Shown here piece after piece: positions 1 to 12,572 of a DNA stretch of 64,000 bases. The stretch is from Rhytidiadelphus loreus (lineage: Eukaryota > Streptophyta > Bryopsida > Hypnales > Hylocomiaceae). Numbering within the stretch: the stretch's first letter is position 1; every line of letters starts with the position of its first letter. Position numbers and translations under genes: made by a program. Where the stretch lies: contig OX344761.1 of the NCBI GenBank assembly GCA_947034895.1, positions 75,453,839 to 75,517,838 on the forward strand, read 5' to 3'. Below the pieces are notes generated by a model, which was not told the DNA's origin, did no database searches, and saw nothing but the letters and a program-made list of their open reading frames with translations.

Positions 1-1017
1 TTTCAATGTACACCTCCCGGACATTTGTGCTACTCTTGTTCTAACGACTGTCACCTGAACCACATTTGATTATAAACATAGCAATCTAACTACAAAAAAA
101 TACAATTGCATGCAATAGTGTTATATACACCACTATGTTTGCCTATCTCCATATAATACATAGAAATATGTCCGTGGAAAGAATTGCAAAAGATGTGTCC
201 TTTTTTGCATCTTGAGCAACATTGGTGGTGTTTGAGGGGAAAACAAACCCAAACATGGAACAAGTGGATGGGCATCATATGGAGTATAATATTGAGTGTA
301 GCAATGTTTTTTGTATGTTCAAGTATAATGGTCAATAATGTGTTGTTTCCAAGAGTAGAAGATTTTGTATACACCCATGTCAAGAGATTCTTGTAGTAAA
401 CATGTATTTTCACACATAGAAGGTGTATTTTTCAATGGTGATTGCTTCATTGTGAATCATGTAAGCAATGTCTATTGAATCCAAAGGTCCTTGAAGTGAA
501 TCTTTTATGAGTTTGCTAGTGTTGCAAGCACGTATTTGCACACTTTTCATACATTGATGCCAACAACATTATATTCACAAGTAGGAAACTTTAAATTCCC
601 ACAATACCGATACTCGATTGTCCTAATTTTCTGCATGACCATTGTTTATCACTCATTCTCCAATCTTGTACGATTACTTTTTTCACTTCAATTCTTCTAT
701 CCTCAATAATCCCACATCTACTAAGACTATTGTTTATATTCCTACTCTGACCAAAACAAACCTAGACCTTAGAAAGGATTCAAGTCTAGACTCTATATCA
801 GTAAGTTACTCTTGCAATGCAAGTATGCCTGCACTTGGAGTTAAAGAGTGTTGTTACTAAGGATCTTAGGAACGAATTTAGACCTACTTGTGGACTAGAT
901 TCACGTTGCAAAGCATCACCCCTAACACCAAATGCAAATGTACCTTTTGAGTCCCCAAAGAAAAAGAAAACTGAGTCTGGACTGTTGAACTGAATAAAAG
1001 ACAGCTGAAGATGAGCC
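1..1017. other. AT-rich spacer, no gene seen
   Basis: No open frame here resembles a protein family. The opening bases (a 'caatgtacacctcc' phrase) recur in similar form near 9687, which suggests a diverged dispersed repeat. Confidence 0.5.
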
Positions 1018-1047
1018 CCCCATCCCCATCCCCATCCCCATCCCCAG
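1018..1047. repeat. (CCCCAT)n microsatellite
   Basis: Four to five tandem CCCCAT hexamers. They lie about 120 bp before a second, differently composed G/C hexamer array. Confidence 0.85.
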
Positions 1048-1163
1048 TTTTTGCCAACGTGTCTTTGGGTGAACTGGGAAGTGCCGGATGTCTTTGAATC
1101 TCTGCATCTTTTGTTTGAGTGCCACATGCCCAACTGGATGTTATTGAATCTTAAAAGCTTCTT

Positions 1164-1211
1164 TTGGGGTTGGGGTTGGGGTTGGGGTTGGGGTTGGGGT
1201 TGGGGTTGGGG
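1164..1211. repeat. (TTGGGG)8 telomere-like hexamer array
   Basis: Eight perfect tandem TTGGGG units followed by GGAC. The unit equals the ciliate telomere repeat and differs from the usual land-plant TTTAGGG. The runs of four G on the + strand could fold as a G-quadruplex. A simple hexamer microsatellite is the likeliest origin. It ends about 80 bp before a PIF/Harbinger-like element. Confidence 0.9.
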
Positions 1212-1292
1212 GACTTCACTTGTAAGTTAAGAACTGACACCACCATGGCGGACCCTGTAAGGGAAAGATGGAACCAATCTTGACAACACTAA

Positions 1293-2841
1293 GGGCCGGT
1301 ACACACTTGGGGCGGATTGAAGGCCGGCTGGAACTCTCCAAGTTTGAACCAATGGGATTGCTCAATTTCTCCAAATCCGGCCCAAGGGCTTTATACTTGG
1401 GGCCGGATGGAACCACCACTCATCCTACGTGTCGCCTTAGGTGGCATGGTTTTGGCGCCAAACCATCCGGCCCCAAGGGAGCAATCGGGCCAAGGTTTTT
1501 GGTGGCCCGATTTCCCATCTAGGGCCGGATTGGTGTCACATTCGTCTCCTCCGTTGGATTGGACAAATCTCCACCGTCTACCATGCAAGAACTTTTCTTT
1601 TCTTTTTTATTACATTTTTTATTAACTGTGAGCTCAATCCCATCTGGTTGAGTCATGTTGTGATACAGATACTGTGTTACAAGATGTTAATACTGAATTT
1701 TATTGTTAATACTGAATTTTTGTTAATACTGAATTTTTGTTAATACTGAATTTTATTGTTAGTCCTGAATTTTATTGTTAATGATGAATTTTATTGTTAA
1801 TAATGAATATTATTATTAAAAATGAATTTTATTGTTATTAACCATTGCAATTGTAACAATAATGTCTTTGCAATTGTTTTAGTATGAGGTATTAATAATT
1901 AATTTTTTTGGTGTAGACACAAATTACATACTATGTTATAGACACTAATTTTGATAAATTACATGCTTAATAAGTAAATTTTCTATACAGACACAAATCT
2001 GTAAATGAAAGTCATTGTTGAAGTTATGCCAAAAACTTTGACATCTACAAGATAATGTGTGTTTTTATCAATTTTGATGACAAATACTTGAAAAAAGAAT
2101 ATGGTAAGGAAAAATTATACTACTAGAAATAACATGTATAGTAAAACCTGATTTACATTTATCATTGAATTCATTCAAGTTTTCATAATAAAAAATTTCA
2201 CGTTTTTCTTTAAAATAAACTAAGAATATAGATTTGAAAAAGAGATTAAAAAAAATTACATGTTTTCTTGAATTGTATGTTTAATAAATGACAACTATTA
2301 TGGAGCTACAAATCTTTTTTCAATGTCAACTCTAGTTTTAGTGTCAAAAAAAAAAAGGTTCAAAAGAAGTCAAAGAACTTCCTTTTTCCAAATAGAAAAA
2401 ATAAGAAGAGAGTGGAAAAGGTTAAAAAAAATAAAAAAACTCTCTCTTCCATTTTGAAATAGGTAAAGTAGGAATAAAAAGGAAAAGTCTAAAGAATTAA
2501 AAAAAAAAATTCTTATATTTGAAATAGAATAAATAGAAAAGAAAAACTTTTTTTTTTCTAAAGTATAAAAAATAATAAGAGAAAGGAAAAGATGCATGTC
2601 TTAGATTTTTTTAATTGAGCATTTCAAAAATTAAAGAGTGTAGTAATCAAGAATTCGGCCTTAGAATCAGGCCCCAAGGGCTTTACATTGCTTAGGGCCA
2701 AAGTGATGAATTGAAATCCGGCCCCAGAATTCGGCCTCAACCCCTTTACATTGTCTGGGGCCGGAGTGGTGATTTGGGGCCGGATTGGAGGCAAATCGGG
2801 CCGGCCTTCCATCCGGCCCCAGGCCGTGTATATACCCGCCC
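1293..2841. mobile_element. PIF/Harbinger-like non-autonomous element, 1.55 kb
   Basis: The ends are imperfect terminal inverted repeats: GGGCCGGTACACAC at the left and, reverse-complemented from the right, GGGCGGGTATATACAC. Each end is flanked by a TAA trinucleotide (1290-1292 and 2842-2844), the target duplication expected of PIF/Harbinger. GC-rich subterminal regions (about 1293-1530 and 2650-2840) carry many copies of GGGGCCGGA-like motifs and a shared 'caagggcttta' segment. The middle (1600-2640) is very AT-rich and has no transposase frame, so it is probably mobilised in trans. Superfamily assignment rests only on the 3-bp duplication and TIR style. Confidence 0.75.
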
Positions 2842-2844
2842 TAA

Positions 2845-4385
2845 GTTAAATCAAAATTTACTCTTTAAAACCAACCATATACTTGACCAAAATCGATTTC
2901 AAATATACCTCCAAATATCAACCTATCATACATATATTGCATCATTACAACAATTCTAAATTTTTTATTTCATTTACATAGACATATTATTTAAAGGATA
3001 GTGTCTCCTTCCTCACCGAAGTATGTAGTATGAGAATCACTCAATCATGTCTCTTGAACAGATCATGGGAACTAAATTGAACAAACTCTTAGCATCTAAT
3101 TGACTAAGGAGGCCACATTAGGCCTTGGGACCTCTATTGACTTCTTAACTTGGATTTTTTGCATAATTTTTTTAGAATGAATGCTAATCATCCTCATCTA
3201 CATGTTAGTTTTTCTTTTTCTTTTTAAGACAAATGAAAATTCCATTGCAAAACACCATAGTACAAAGCAACCAAGCCTAAAACCTAGAGGTTGGATAGAG
3301 GGAGAAAGAAAACAAGACCAAGTCAAACATGTGAGCTTTCTTTCACGTCATTCCAATAACTATTGCAAAAGTTATAATTTTTTTATAATTTCAATGTTAA
3401 AGCAGGCACCTAGAAATATTGATTCATTTTATTTAATTGGGTAGATTGATACCTATTTGTAATATATGAACCAATCAATTCCAAGTAGTGAGATGAAGTT
3501 ACAAGTGCAGGCAATGAAGATACCAAAAAACATATAAAGTAGTTTTTTGTTCTCAAATTTGAAATTTTCCAAATACCCCCCCCCCCTTCGGTAGGATTTA
3601 TATTGCTTACCAAATCATTATCATAATTGGGATTTATAATTCTCAATTTTTTGTAAAAGATATTAGCAATTTTGCTTTTCCTTTCATCTAGTACCACCTA
3701 CTATTTTATAATTTATTATAGGTGAATACTAATATCTTTTTGGTTAATTTTTTGTTTTGTATAATCTCCAGCCATTTTTTCACAAATTGACTAAATTGCA
3801 CCACGTATGGGTTATACATGTTTTTTTCCTTACAATGTTGAAAGAGAAAACTTCATAGTACGGAAGGGCTAACTAAAAAAAATTACTTTTGGAAATTTAG
3901 GCACGTTGAACTTGCAATTGGTGGGGGGATGTTTCTTCTACATTTTTGTGAAAATGTACTTGAATAAGCTAACTAAAGAATCCTATGATTGAATTTGTTA
4001 CAAACTAAAGCTAGATGAAGATTTTAGTCTTGCTTTGAATTTCCATATTTTGAAGTAGCTTGGAGGCTCAAAACCACACAGTAAATTAAATTAGGGGGTA
4101 ACATAATATTGTTCACCATTGTTGAGGGCCCTTTTGCTCCTCCCATAATCAAGAGCCCCCCAACCAATGAAATTTTGAAGTTTGACAACGCAGGAAGCTC
4201 CAGTAGAGTCCAACCAATCAAATTTTTAGTATTATAATTGAATTCTCCCCCAAGGTATCTTAGGAGGAATTCTACCTCCTCCTAGGGGGAGGTCCGTTCA
4301 ATAGTTTAGCAATGTTATGAACAATTCCCACCAACCCCTACTCCACCACTCCAATGTCTGGAATTCTATCTAAGGTAGTATGCTC
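2845..4385. other. AT-rich spacer with one reversed LINE tail
   Basis: No gene is seen. Apart from the LINE 3' tail at about 3203-3290 there is a C10 run near 3582-3591 and AT-rich unique sequence. Confidence 0.5.
3203..3290 (-). mobile_element. LINE 3'-end fragment
   Basis: Read on the - strand, 'ggcttggttgctttgta' followed by 'tttgcaatggaat' and an A-rich tail matches the ends of the + strand copies at 28882-28987 and about 29670-29740. It is a severely 5'-truncated retroposon of the same family. Confidence 0.6.
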
Positions 4386-4388
4386 TAA

Positions 4389-4768
4389 GGGCGGGTCTCC
4401 ATTGGAGAGTTGTACCTCTAAATTGGAGGTCTAGTCACCCCTCCAGCTGATTTCCATTTGGGATGGCTTCCAATTTGGAGGTCCAGCTACCCTTCCAACC
4501 TCCAGTTCATGCAAAACAGAAATGCAAGCCTGGAGGGTCTAGAGGGTGGACTAGACCCCCTTTTTAAAGTACAAAACAAAGTAAGCTTACTAAATATTCT
4601 GTCCCGAAGAACATGTGGTGATGAGTGTGCTACCACATATCCTTCCAGCTTCCTGACTTCTGGGCGTCTAGGGTGCAATGGAACGCTCATGCTAGAGCTC
4701 TAGCTTCAATCGGAGGTCCAGATCCCATCGAGCTGCTAGAGGTCCAACTCTCCAATGGAGACCGGTCC
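4389..4768. mobile_element. PIF/Harbinger-like (Tourist-type) MITE, 380 bp
   Basis: Terminal inverted repeats of about 33 bp agree almost perfectly between the two ends: left GGGCGGGTCTCCATTGGAGA, right (reverse-complemented) GGACCGGTCTCCATTGGAGA. TAA flanks both ends (4386-4388 and 4769-4771). The terminal GGGCSGGT resembles that of the larger element at 1293-2841, so both may be moved by the same transposase. No coding capacity. Confidence 0.88.
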
Positions 4769-4914
4769 TAAAAGCGCCCATTTAAGGGTTGGTCCACCTT
4801 TTTCATAGGCTTTTGTGGATAGAAATATTTGTTGACCTGAATTGAATAAATCTTGCGATAGTACCTCATAACTCCCCACAACACTCTGTTCCCCCATCCC
4901 ACCCCACCTGGGCA

Positions 4915-5127
4915 GGGTGGATTGACCCCCTCACTCGGCCTTGTGGGCAAACCTTGGAATTATTTATTTTTCCGCACATGAATTTTTTTTGCAAATTTTT
5001 AATTCATTTTTGCAATCCGAGACCCCAAATTAGTCTAGAGAGGTCAAGAGTATACCTAGAACGGCCCAAAATAGGGGGCTTTTTTTTACATGCACCCCTG
5101 GTAAGGAGCGAGGGGGTCAATCCACCC
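4915..5127. repeat. Foldback repeat copy A
   Basis: A conserved core (with 'tttgcaatccgagacccc' near 5009) sits between 22-bp inverted arms at 4915-4936 and 5106-5127 that match at 21 positions. The core is shared with copies at 5414-5693, 31452-31676 and about 31710-31850. The arms differ between copies but match each other within a copy. No coding capacity. Confidence 0.8.
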
Positions 5128-5413
5128 CCGATCCCCCACACACCTCTATTTTTTATTTTAATTTTATTTCAGTTCTTTCAATCTTTTGATCTCCAGTGAG
5201 TGAGTCAGGTACGGTGGTTTTAGGTGCCCCTTCATTCAGTCCAGACTGACTCCCGCCAGGCTACTCCGTCTAACTTACTCCAGTAGCATTCCAGTAGCTG
5301 CTCTCCTGGGTCCCTGGTCCCTGGTCCCTGGGATGGCGTGCTTGCTGTAGTCGGTTCAATGGGCCCCCAACAAGCTTGCTGACAACTGACAAGGAAAGGG
5401 AGGAAGGGAGGGA

Positions 5414-5693
5414 GGGCGGCACCCCTCGGCACGAAGTCCCAGCCGGATTCGGGGTTCCGCCTGCCTGCCCCTGCCCGTAGCAAAACACTGAAAGTTTTTA
5501 TTTTTTACACAAATTTTTTTTTTGAAATTCTGAACTCATATTTGCAATCAGAGGCCCCAAATTACTTCAGGTCAGTGTAGAAATTTCCAAAAATCGGTTC
5601 AATACAGGGGGCTCCTTTTATATTTTTTGGGCGGGCAGGCATGACCTGCCCGGCGTTTTGCTGAAAACGTCGGGGACTTCGTGCCGAGGGGCG
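5414..5693. repeat. Foldback repeat copy C
   Basis: The core contains TTTGCAATCAGAGGCCCCAA at 5541-5560. It is bounded by inverted arms with a perfect 19-bp match, CCCCTCGGCACGAAGTCCC, at about 5422-5440 and again in reverse complement near 5674-5692. Inner stretches ('gcaaaac' plus CCTGCC-rich runs) are also partly inverted. The arm sequence differs from copies A and B. Confidence 0.75.
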
Positions 5694-5923
5694 GCACCGG
5701 AGATACTGATGATCAGACTCCGGAGCCACTTCACTATAGAAAGCTTACTAGTTGACCTTCGGCACAGACTGACTAGACTACTGTACCTCACTCGAAGAAA
5801 AAGTCACCATCAGACATTGAACGGACCGACCGACGGACGGGACGAAACTTATTAGGGTAGTAGTAGACTGCACTGCCACTGCATGGGATGATTCCAAAGT
5901 CACAGTCCACACCGGCTTATTAA

Positions 5924-6321
5924 CCCCTTTAGGATGTTAGCAAGTGTACGCTTTTGTATACTACATCGTAAAATACAGTCTGACTCACATTAAAGTCTGA
6001 AATCTGAAAATGTGATAGTGCACAAGTTTTCATCGGTAGATTAATAATTTTATCCAAAATTTTGCACTTTTGCCTCACATCCTAAGACTTGAATTGAATT
6101 TCAGCAATTAATGAGAAGAATCACATGTTGAAAAAAAGGAGAGAAGCAATGAGCCATCCACTTACATTTGCCCACCTCAAACCATACAACAAAACACATT
6201 AAAGCTCACTATACATTTAATGGAAAGCGAAAACATTGGAAAGAGGACCCAATTAAGGCAAGGCATACTGTATTGTATAAAAATTCGTAGGCCAGTTTGG
6301 GCTGCTAACATCCTAAAGGGG
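5924..6321. mobile_element. TTAA-flanked MITE (piggyBac-type), 398 bp
   Basis: Perfect terminal inverted repeat CCCCTTTAGGATGTTAGCA at both ends, flanked by TTAA at 5920-5923 and 6322-6325. TTAA duplication with a CCC-initial terminus is the piggyBac hallmark, shared here with the elements at 18481 and 19582. The inverted match extends through the TTAA into CTTA/TAAG, about 27 bp in all. No coding capacity. Confidence 0.85.
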
Positions 6322-6325
6322 TTAA

Positions 6326-9300
6326 TAAGTGGGGAGAGTGGGGGGGTTGGGGGGTGGGTGGGGAAGGTAATGAGGTCCTTCACCTCAAACTCAAACTCAT
6401 TTCTTCCTTACATGAAAATCAAACGCTTTTCTCTCAATGGGCACGGGGGGCTGCATCCTTGGAATCACAAAAGAATAATACCCATTCACTTCCTCCAATT
6501 TCAATTCAACACCACCTCATTTCCTCCCGATTGAAAATTGGCAACAACTAAATTGAAAGTTTCCTATAATATATAGAGAAATGAAAGTTCCCATTTTTTT
6601 CCTTTTTTTTGTTATAAACAAATGAAATGAAATTTCAAACCTTGAAGGACTTCTTTGGATGTAGCACACTAGCGCTAAGTCTTGAAGTCCTGATACTCCT
6701 AAACTCCTCCTCAAGGTTTTTACCCTCTATGTTTGTTCTCATTTTGCAGGATGTTAGCCAATTTCCATTGGCTAAAGCCAACCCAAATCCCCTTAATACT
6801 CAAAGGAGGCGGCCAAATATCTTGTAACTCTTTTTGGTTTTGCATACGTTGTTTTCAAAATGCAACTGAGTTTTTCACCAAATCCACTAGCTAACTTTGA
6901 ACTAACCGGGTTTTTTTTCTTTTCCAATCATTGATCTACACCTCTGCCAATGGCCAGAGAATTTTTTTCATTGATTGGGGGCCAATGCAAAAAGTTTGTG
7001 ATCTTGGTTAGAGGCATACAATTGTTGACATCTATTGGATAAAAATGGATGAAATGTGAAAAATGCAGATGAATCTTAAATTATTCATCTCAAGGAGTGT
7101 ACATTCCTCCCCCCCCCCCAAAAAAAAGCAATACTTGTCCTACGATTATGTCAGTAACAATTTTGTGATTTCATCCACTGAAATGACGGAGAGATATATC
7201 GCCTACTATTCCATCCCAAAACATTTGTATTGCTTGGGAACCAAAGACGTCGGTGTCTCCCGTGACTCCCAAAGCTTGCTTTCACGTGCATGAACAAGGC
7301 TCCTGGAAACCTGCTGGCCGGGTGTTTCGTGGGACTGCTATTGCGAATTCTGTAGTGCAATGAAATTTGTGCTGCCTTTCAAGCTTAGTAGTGCATCTGA
7401 TGATCCCCAGATCCCCTCATCAGAAATGAAGTTTGAACTGTACTTTTCTCCATTTATTTATGTATATATCTGTTTGACACGAGTTAATAACTCTTCTACA
7501 TTTTGATTCTTATTAGAATCGAACGTGCTTCAATTGGTGTAAACAAAGGTTTTAGTTGTGCTGCCTACAGGCTTGAAAATTAAAAAAATCCAGTGTATCA
7601 AATGACAAAAAGGATGAGCTGCCCCTTAAACTTTGATGATCAGGAAACAAGAAAAGAAGCAAAAACAAAAATAAATACATAAATCAATCAATCAAGGTGC
7701 AGTAGGAAGTCCATGATTGTAGACCTTGTGGTCATTGCACATAGTTAACCCTTAAAGGACGGACGGGTGACCGTGGAAATCATGCATTTTGATACCATGG
7801 GAAACATTGGTATACTAAATTTCAAAACCACTCATTGGAAGTCAAAGCATTGTAGAAGATTTCTCCTTTCCACCCCAAAAACCGAGGATGAATAGCTGTA
7901 TTTCTTTCATGTACAGGAGATTCCCTTGTCATTCATTGGACGCCAAATGTTTGTATCGATGTTTATGGGTTAAACTTGTTGAATTCACAACTTTCTTCAA
8001 CAAAAGAATGACAAATCATAGAATATCCACATGTATTTCAAAAAAGAAAGATTCATTATAAGTGGTCAAAGCAAAATCATATTGATTCACATTGTAAACC
8101 CTAGGGAAGACTATGCATGTCCTTCTCAAATTGCTAATGTCCTCTTGATCCTAAAAGGACATTTTGGATCATAGAGAGGTTGCCAAAAATTGGATTTTAT
8201 AATCTTTATGACATTGACATCATGAAGTTTGCTCAGAAGGCCAATCAATGATGAGCTTCAACCCTCCTCAAGGCAATATGCAACCGCAAAGCTATGATTC
8301 AAAGTTTTTGAAAATATTTCTAATGTGAGAATACACATTCAAATTGTGATTTGGAACCTAAAAGTTAGTTTGATAAATACATCTTCTAGAGATGAAGAAA
8401 ATGATGACCCCTAATGACTCAAGTGACCACCTTCTAGTTGTTGCCATTTTTTTTTATTTACTCATTTTCAAAATTTTGAGGTTTTTTCCAATATTTTTTT
8501 AAATAGAAAATAGACTTCATTATGAATCCAATCATGGTAGTAATTTCATCAAATTCCAAGTTAAATTCTACCTTATGGAATTTTTTAAAGTTGAGTGGTG
8601 CACTGCTTTCATTTTAGTGACTACCATGCATTGTAAGCTCTACCCAAAACTGCAAAATGACAAGAATGTTGCTAGTGAAATTTTACATGAACATTCTCAA
8701 CTTTCTTGTCTTTCACTAAGTACAAAAGGCCATCATTTCAAAATATTTTCACTAAGATATGCTCCTTCAAAGTGCATTGCCCTATTTTTCCATTGATTCA
8801 AATAAAACTTTAAACTTAAATATCTCCTAAATTGTAGAGTCAAATCATTTCAAATTTTTCAAGGGTGCTCACTCTTGATGTAAACTACAAGATCCTATGT
8901 TTACATTCCATCCAATCTCAAAAAAAAATGAGCAAACATATTGCTTAAGTTCTTGGCCATCTTGGCCCATTTTGAAAGCACCTCTTGGGGCATTAGAGGT
9001 TAAGAGTTAATTCCCTACATAGTTTCAAAAAATCATCTTTTTTGCATTGTGGAATAATGACTGAAACTATGGAAAGTATAGAAGTTGTACCAATGGTGCG
9101 CCATTGAATTCCTTTAATGGTGACTTTCTAACCCTATTCCAAACCTTTGGACCCCAATTCTACTCTAAGTGCAATCCATTCATTAAATTAGGTTGTTTTG
9201 TTTTGTTTGTTTCATTGAGATCTCTGGAATTGTGCATCACCAAATTGCATTCGTAGTATAGTCAAGAAGCTCTTTGTGAGCATGGGAGCAAGGACTTTGT

Positions 9301-9709
9301 TTTGTGGCGGTTTGTAGCATAGATTTTTTTTAAGTCATCTTTGGATCTTTTGGGAGGGAGCATATTATTAAATCATGACAAAAACTAGGTTTGAGGGCTA
9401 AGGTTGATCATCTATTTCCACTCACTTAAGCAATTCAACCTATCTGCAGCTTGTGGGAAGTTTAAGGGAAAAATTTTCTCGTAGAGAGAAATACATTTCA
9501 TTAGAATTTTATAATTTTCTACATTTTTTTCCCTCCAAAACAAAATTGCCATGAATTTTTTTTGGTGAAGATTCTACTTGTCCCATTCTCAATGTGTAGG
9601 CAAACCTATTTCCAACCATAGGATGGTTACAAAATTGATGTAAGGCTATCAATATTAATACATGTTGTGATCATTGTATGCTCTCAATGTACAGTACACC
9701 TCCGAGACA
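6326..9709. other. AT-rich spacer, no gene seen
   Basis: No recognisable gene. A TTAACCCTTAAAGGAC terminus at 7745-7760 resembles the TTAA-flanked MITEs. A possible partner, TTAA-containing 'gaggttaagagttaa' near 8996-9010, is too diverged to pair with confidence. Confidence 0.45.
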
Positions 9710-10560
9710 ATTGTGTTTCTCCCGTGGGTCCTACCGTACAGTATGTGAGTTGTCCCCTACAGTTTTTGTTGATCAGAAATGAAGCTGTGAGAATGGGAGG
9801 CTGATCGGAAAAGGGTGATCTCCTGTACCCTACCCTAGTTTTCATTGCAACTGAAGAGAGCGCCCTTCAGTTGGACTCTGGAATAGGAATCTGCCTGCCT
9901 GCCTGCCTGCCTGCCTGCCTTGCGTTGGGTCCACTCCCTCTAGTAATCGGGATCTGCCTGCCTGCCTCGGTGCCTCGGTGCCTCCCTCCCTCGTGAAGAA
10001 CAGAAGAAGCAGCCAACTCCGTCCTCCGCCTCGGCCTCCCTCGCTTTTCATCAGGAGTGATTCCGTTCCCCTCCCCCTTCCCCTCCTCCTTCCCATTCTG
10101 CTGAATATGCGATTCCCTGGCTCCTCCTCACCCGACGGACGGAAGTCCGACCTGAGGTTTCGACGGTGGATATCCAGTTGCCTTTTTCCTATTGTTAACG
10201 ACAACCCGAATAAATAAACCCTCATTGCTGGCTACGGAAAGCCACCAGCCTACAGTAGTACAGGAAGGGAAGAATTTTACTGTAGTAGTACTACTGTAGC
10301 ACATGATGGACTGATGCCACTCAGCTACAGTACTAAGCTTGGGCTCACTGTACTACTGATCATCAGTAACAGAAGCCATAGCGAACAGCGCAGTCAGCTC
10401 ACTTACAGTAGAAGGGAGGAAGCAGACTTGAGATATTTTTAGAGACTGAGGAGGGGAACAACAACCACTGTTTTCAAGGATACTACTTACGTACGGAGTC
10501 TCCGTCACAAAGCATACGACGGCATCCGCTATTCCAGGAGAGCAGGAGAGGAGGGCTATT
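9710..10560. other. GC-richer island with CCTG microsatellite and TACAGTA motifs
   Basis: Composition rises clearly above the flanks. It holds about six tandem CTGC/CCTG tetramers (9893-9920) and, from 9690 to 10650, at least eight occurrences of CTACAGTA/TACTGTAG-type motifs. Open frames at 9842-10225 (-) and 9978-10217 (+) are low-complexity R/G/P/S products of this composition and match no family known to me. It could be a promoter or first-exon region of an unrecognised gene, or simply repeat debris. Confidence 0.35.
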
Positions 10561-12544
10561 TAATGAGTTTGACTAAATTGTCCTCAAAGTGAATGGGGCA
10601 GTAATGTAGCTGTAGCTATGAGGCACACTACAGTAGTTTCAAATACTGTAGTGCAAGTTGAATTAGTTCTGGGTTTCACAGAAATATAATTTTGTCACTC
10701 ATTGGGATGGTGAGGGAGGCTCTGCAAATGGCGGAAGGAGGGAGGATTTGCGATGGCACCGCAGGGGAAGGAATGGATCGAGACCCTAGCGGCAAAACTC
10801 TCAAGAATCGGCAGGAAGGGCAAAGAAAATCTAAGGGAGTCGCAAATTATTTATTTTTAAAAAATAAACTAAAAAAAGAAGCTTTTTTGTTTAAGGTAAA
10901 AAAAAAGAAAAGCAAACCCTAATTTTTATTTTTTTGAATTTTTTGCACACTATTGATAGAACTTAGATCACATAACGTAGCTTCAAAGAGGTTACTTTGT
11001 AGGCACAAGCTGCTCTATAGCAAATTCCCCTTACATTTGGTTCTCACCTCATATATAGTGGGCACCACAGAATGTGCCACTAATTCTAAACTCTAAAGAT
11101 GCAATGAGAACTGCAATTACTCAACTACAAATGCAAAATTTCAAACAAAAAAACTCAAAAAGTTGCTTCTTCCTAAGGGCAACATACCCTCTTCCACAAA
11201 AACAATTATCACCACCTCATCCTTATTCCAAATGAGTCGAGCCTTGAGCTTTTCGGAAAGCTACCTTCAAGATCCACTTCCTCCCAAAATTCCACCCATT
11301 CTACCTTGTTGTTCTCCCTCAATCACTCTCCAAAGTTGCAACTCCAAAAGTTTTGCAGCAACAAACCTTCTCCCATAAAAATGACCACCACCACCTTGAC
11401 CATGCTCCAAATGGATTGAGCATAGGTTTTTTGAAAAGCTACCTTTAAGGCACACCTTAGAACTAGTTTTCAACTCAATCCATGACGCCATCCTCTTGCT
11501 ATCATTTGCCAAAGTTAGTAGTCCAAGTCTCAACTAAAAATTTCTCCATCATTCTCAAAGCAATTTTTTCTCTGATCTAAACCTACTTGACAAATTGTTC
11601 CTAATCTTCCCCTACCCTAATCTCTAACAATTCATACTTAAAAATCATCCATTAATTTCAAAATTCCTCCTAAAGCACATATATGAAGAATTGGGAGAGA
11701 GAGGACTCCAAACCCTAATTTTTGCCTATATCCAAATTCTCAATGGATTAATTTTCCTAACTACTTTCATCCTACCTTAATTTACTATTAATTTGCTAAA
11801 TTAGTGAAAAATGTGTCGAACTAGTGCAAATCATGCTAATTTAGTGTTAAGCCCCCTAAATTAGTGTAAATCCCCCTATTTTAGTGTTTCTTTCACTATT
11901 TTGGTTTTTTGTTCACTACTCTAGCATTGTAAAAGTAGTTTTAGTTATACTCACTTCTTTTGTGTTTTCTCCTATTTGTTATTTTTTTGGTTTCTAATTA
12001 CACTTTTAGTTTCATTTTCTACTTCTAGTCTTTCATTTTGAAATCACTTTTTTGTTGTATTTCTTATATTTTTGGTTCGCAATTTGATTCTAATCCAATT
12101 TCCTACCCGTAGTATTTTATTTCATTTTGATTTTATATTATTGTGTTTGTTATTTTTGTGTTTTATATTTAGTTATAATTTCATTTTCTATTTAGTACTC
12201 TGTAATATTTTGTTTTTGTATTTTATCATCATTTTACCATTAGCCTAATTTGGTTACTTTACCAAATCTTGTTTAACATCTTTTTAGTCTTAAATTCCTA
12301 TTTTTTTCCCTAAAATTTTCCCTTCATTTTTTCACAATTTCATTTTCTAAATTCTAACCTCCCTATGTTCCTATCCTTCATGTAATGTGAAAATCCCTCA
12401 TTGGTGGTGTGTAGTTTAAACCAGAATACTAACACTTCCGGACTTGTAAATTCACACTTAATGTTTATATTTTTCATATTTTAAAAAGCTGAACCAATAT
12501 AGTGGTTCACACTACCCTATCAACTCCCTCCATACTGGTCATTG
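10561..12544. other. AT/pyrimidine-rich spacer, no gene seen
   Basis: No gene recognised. A short frame starting at the ATG near 10754 is open for about 35 codons but has no recognisable similarity. 11800-12350 is T-rich simple sequence with repeated 'ttagtgt' phrases. Confidence 0.45.
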
Positions 12545-12572
12545 TTGAGTTTGCATTGACCCTAATTTGGGT

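Noticed and set aside
5232..5488. Overlapping - strand frames of 72-83 codons
   Set aside because: They fall in GC-rich sequence beside foldback copy C, overlap each other in different frames and have no recognisable domain.
7745..9010. A further TTAA-flanked element
   Set aside because: The left TTAACCCTTAAAGGAC end is convincing but the supposed right end does not pair with it well enough.
9842..10225. 127-codon Arg/Gly-rich - strand frame
   Set aside because: Low-complexity translation of a microsatellite-bearing GC-rich region; no homology recognised.
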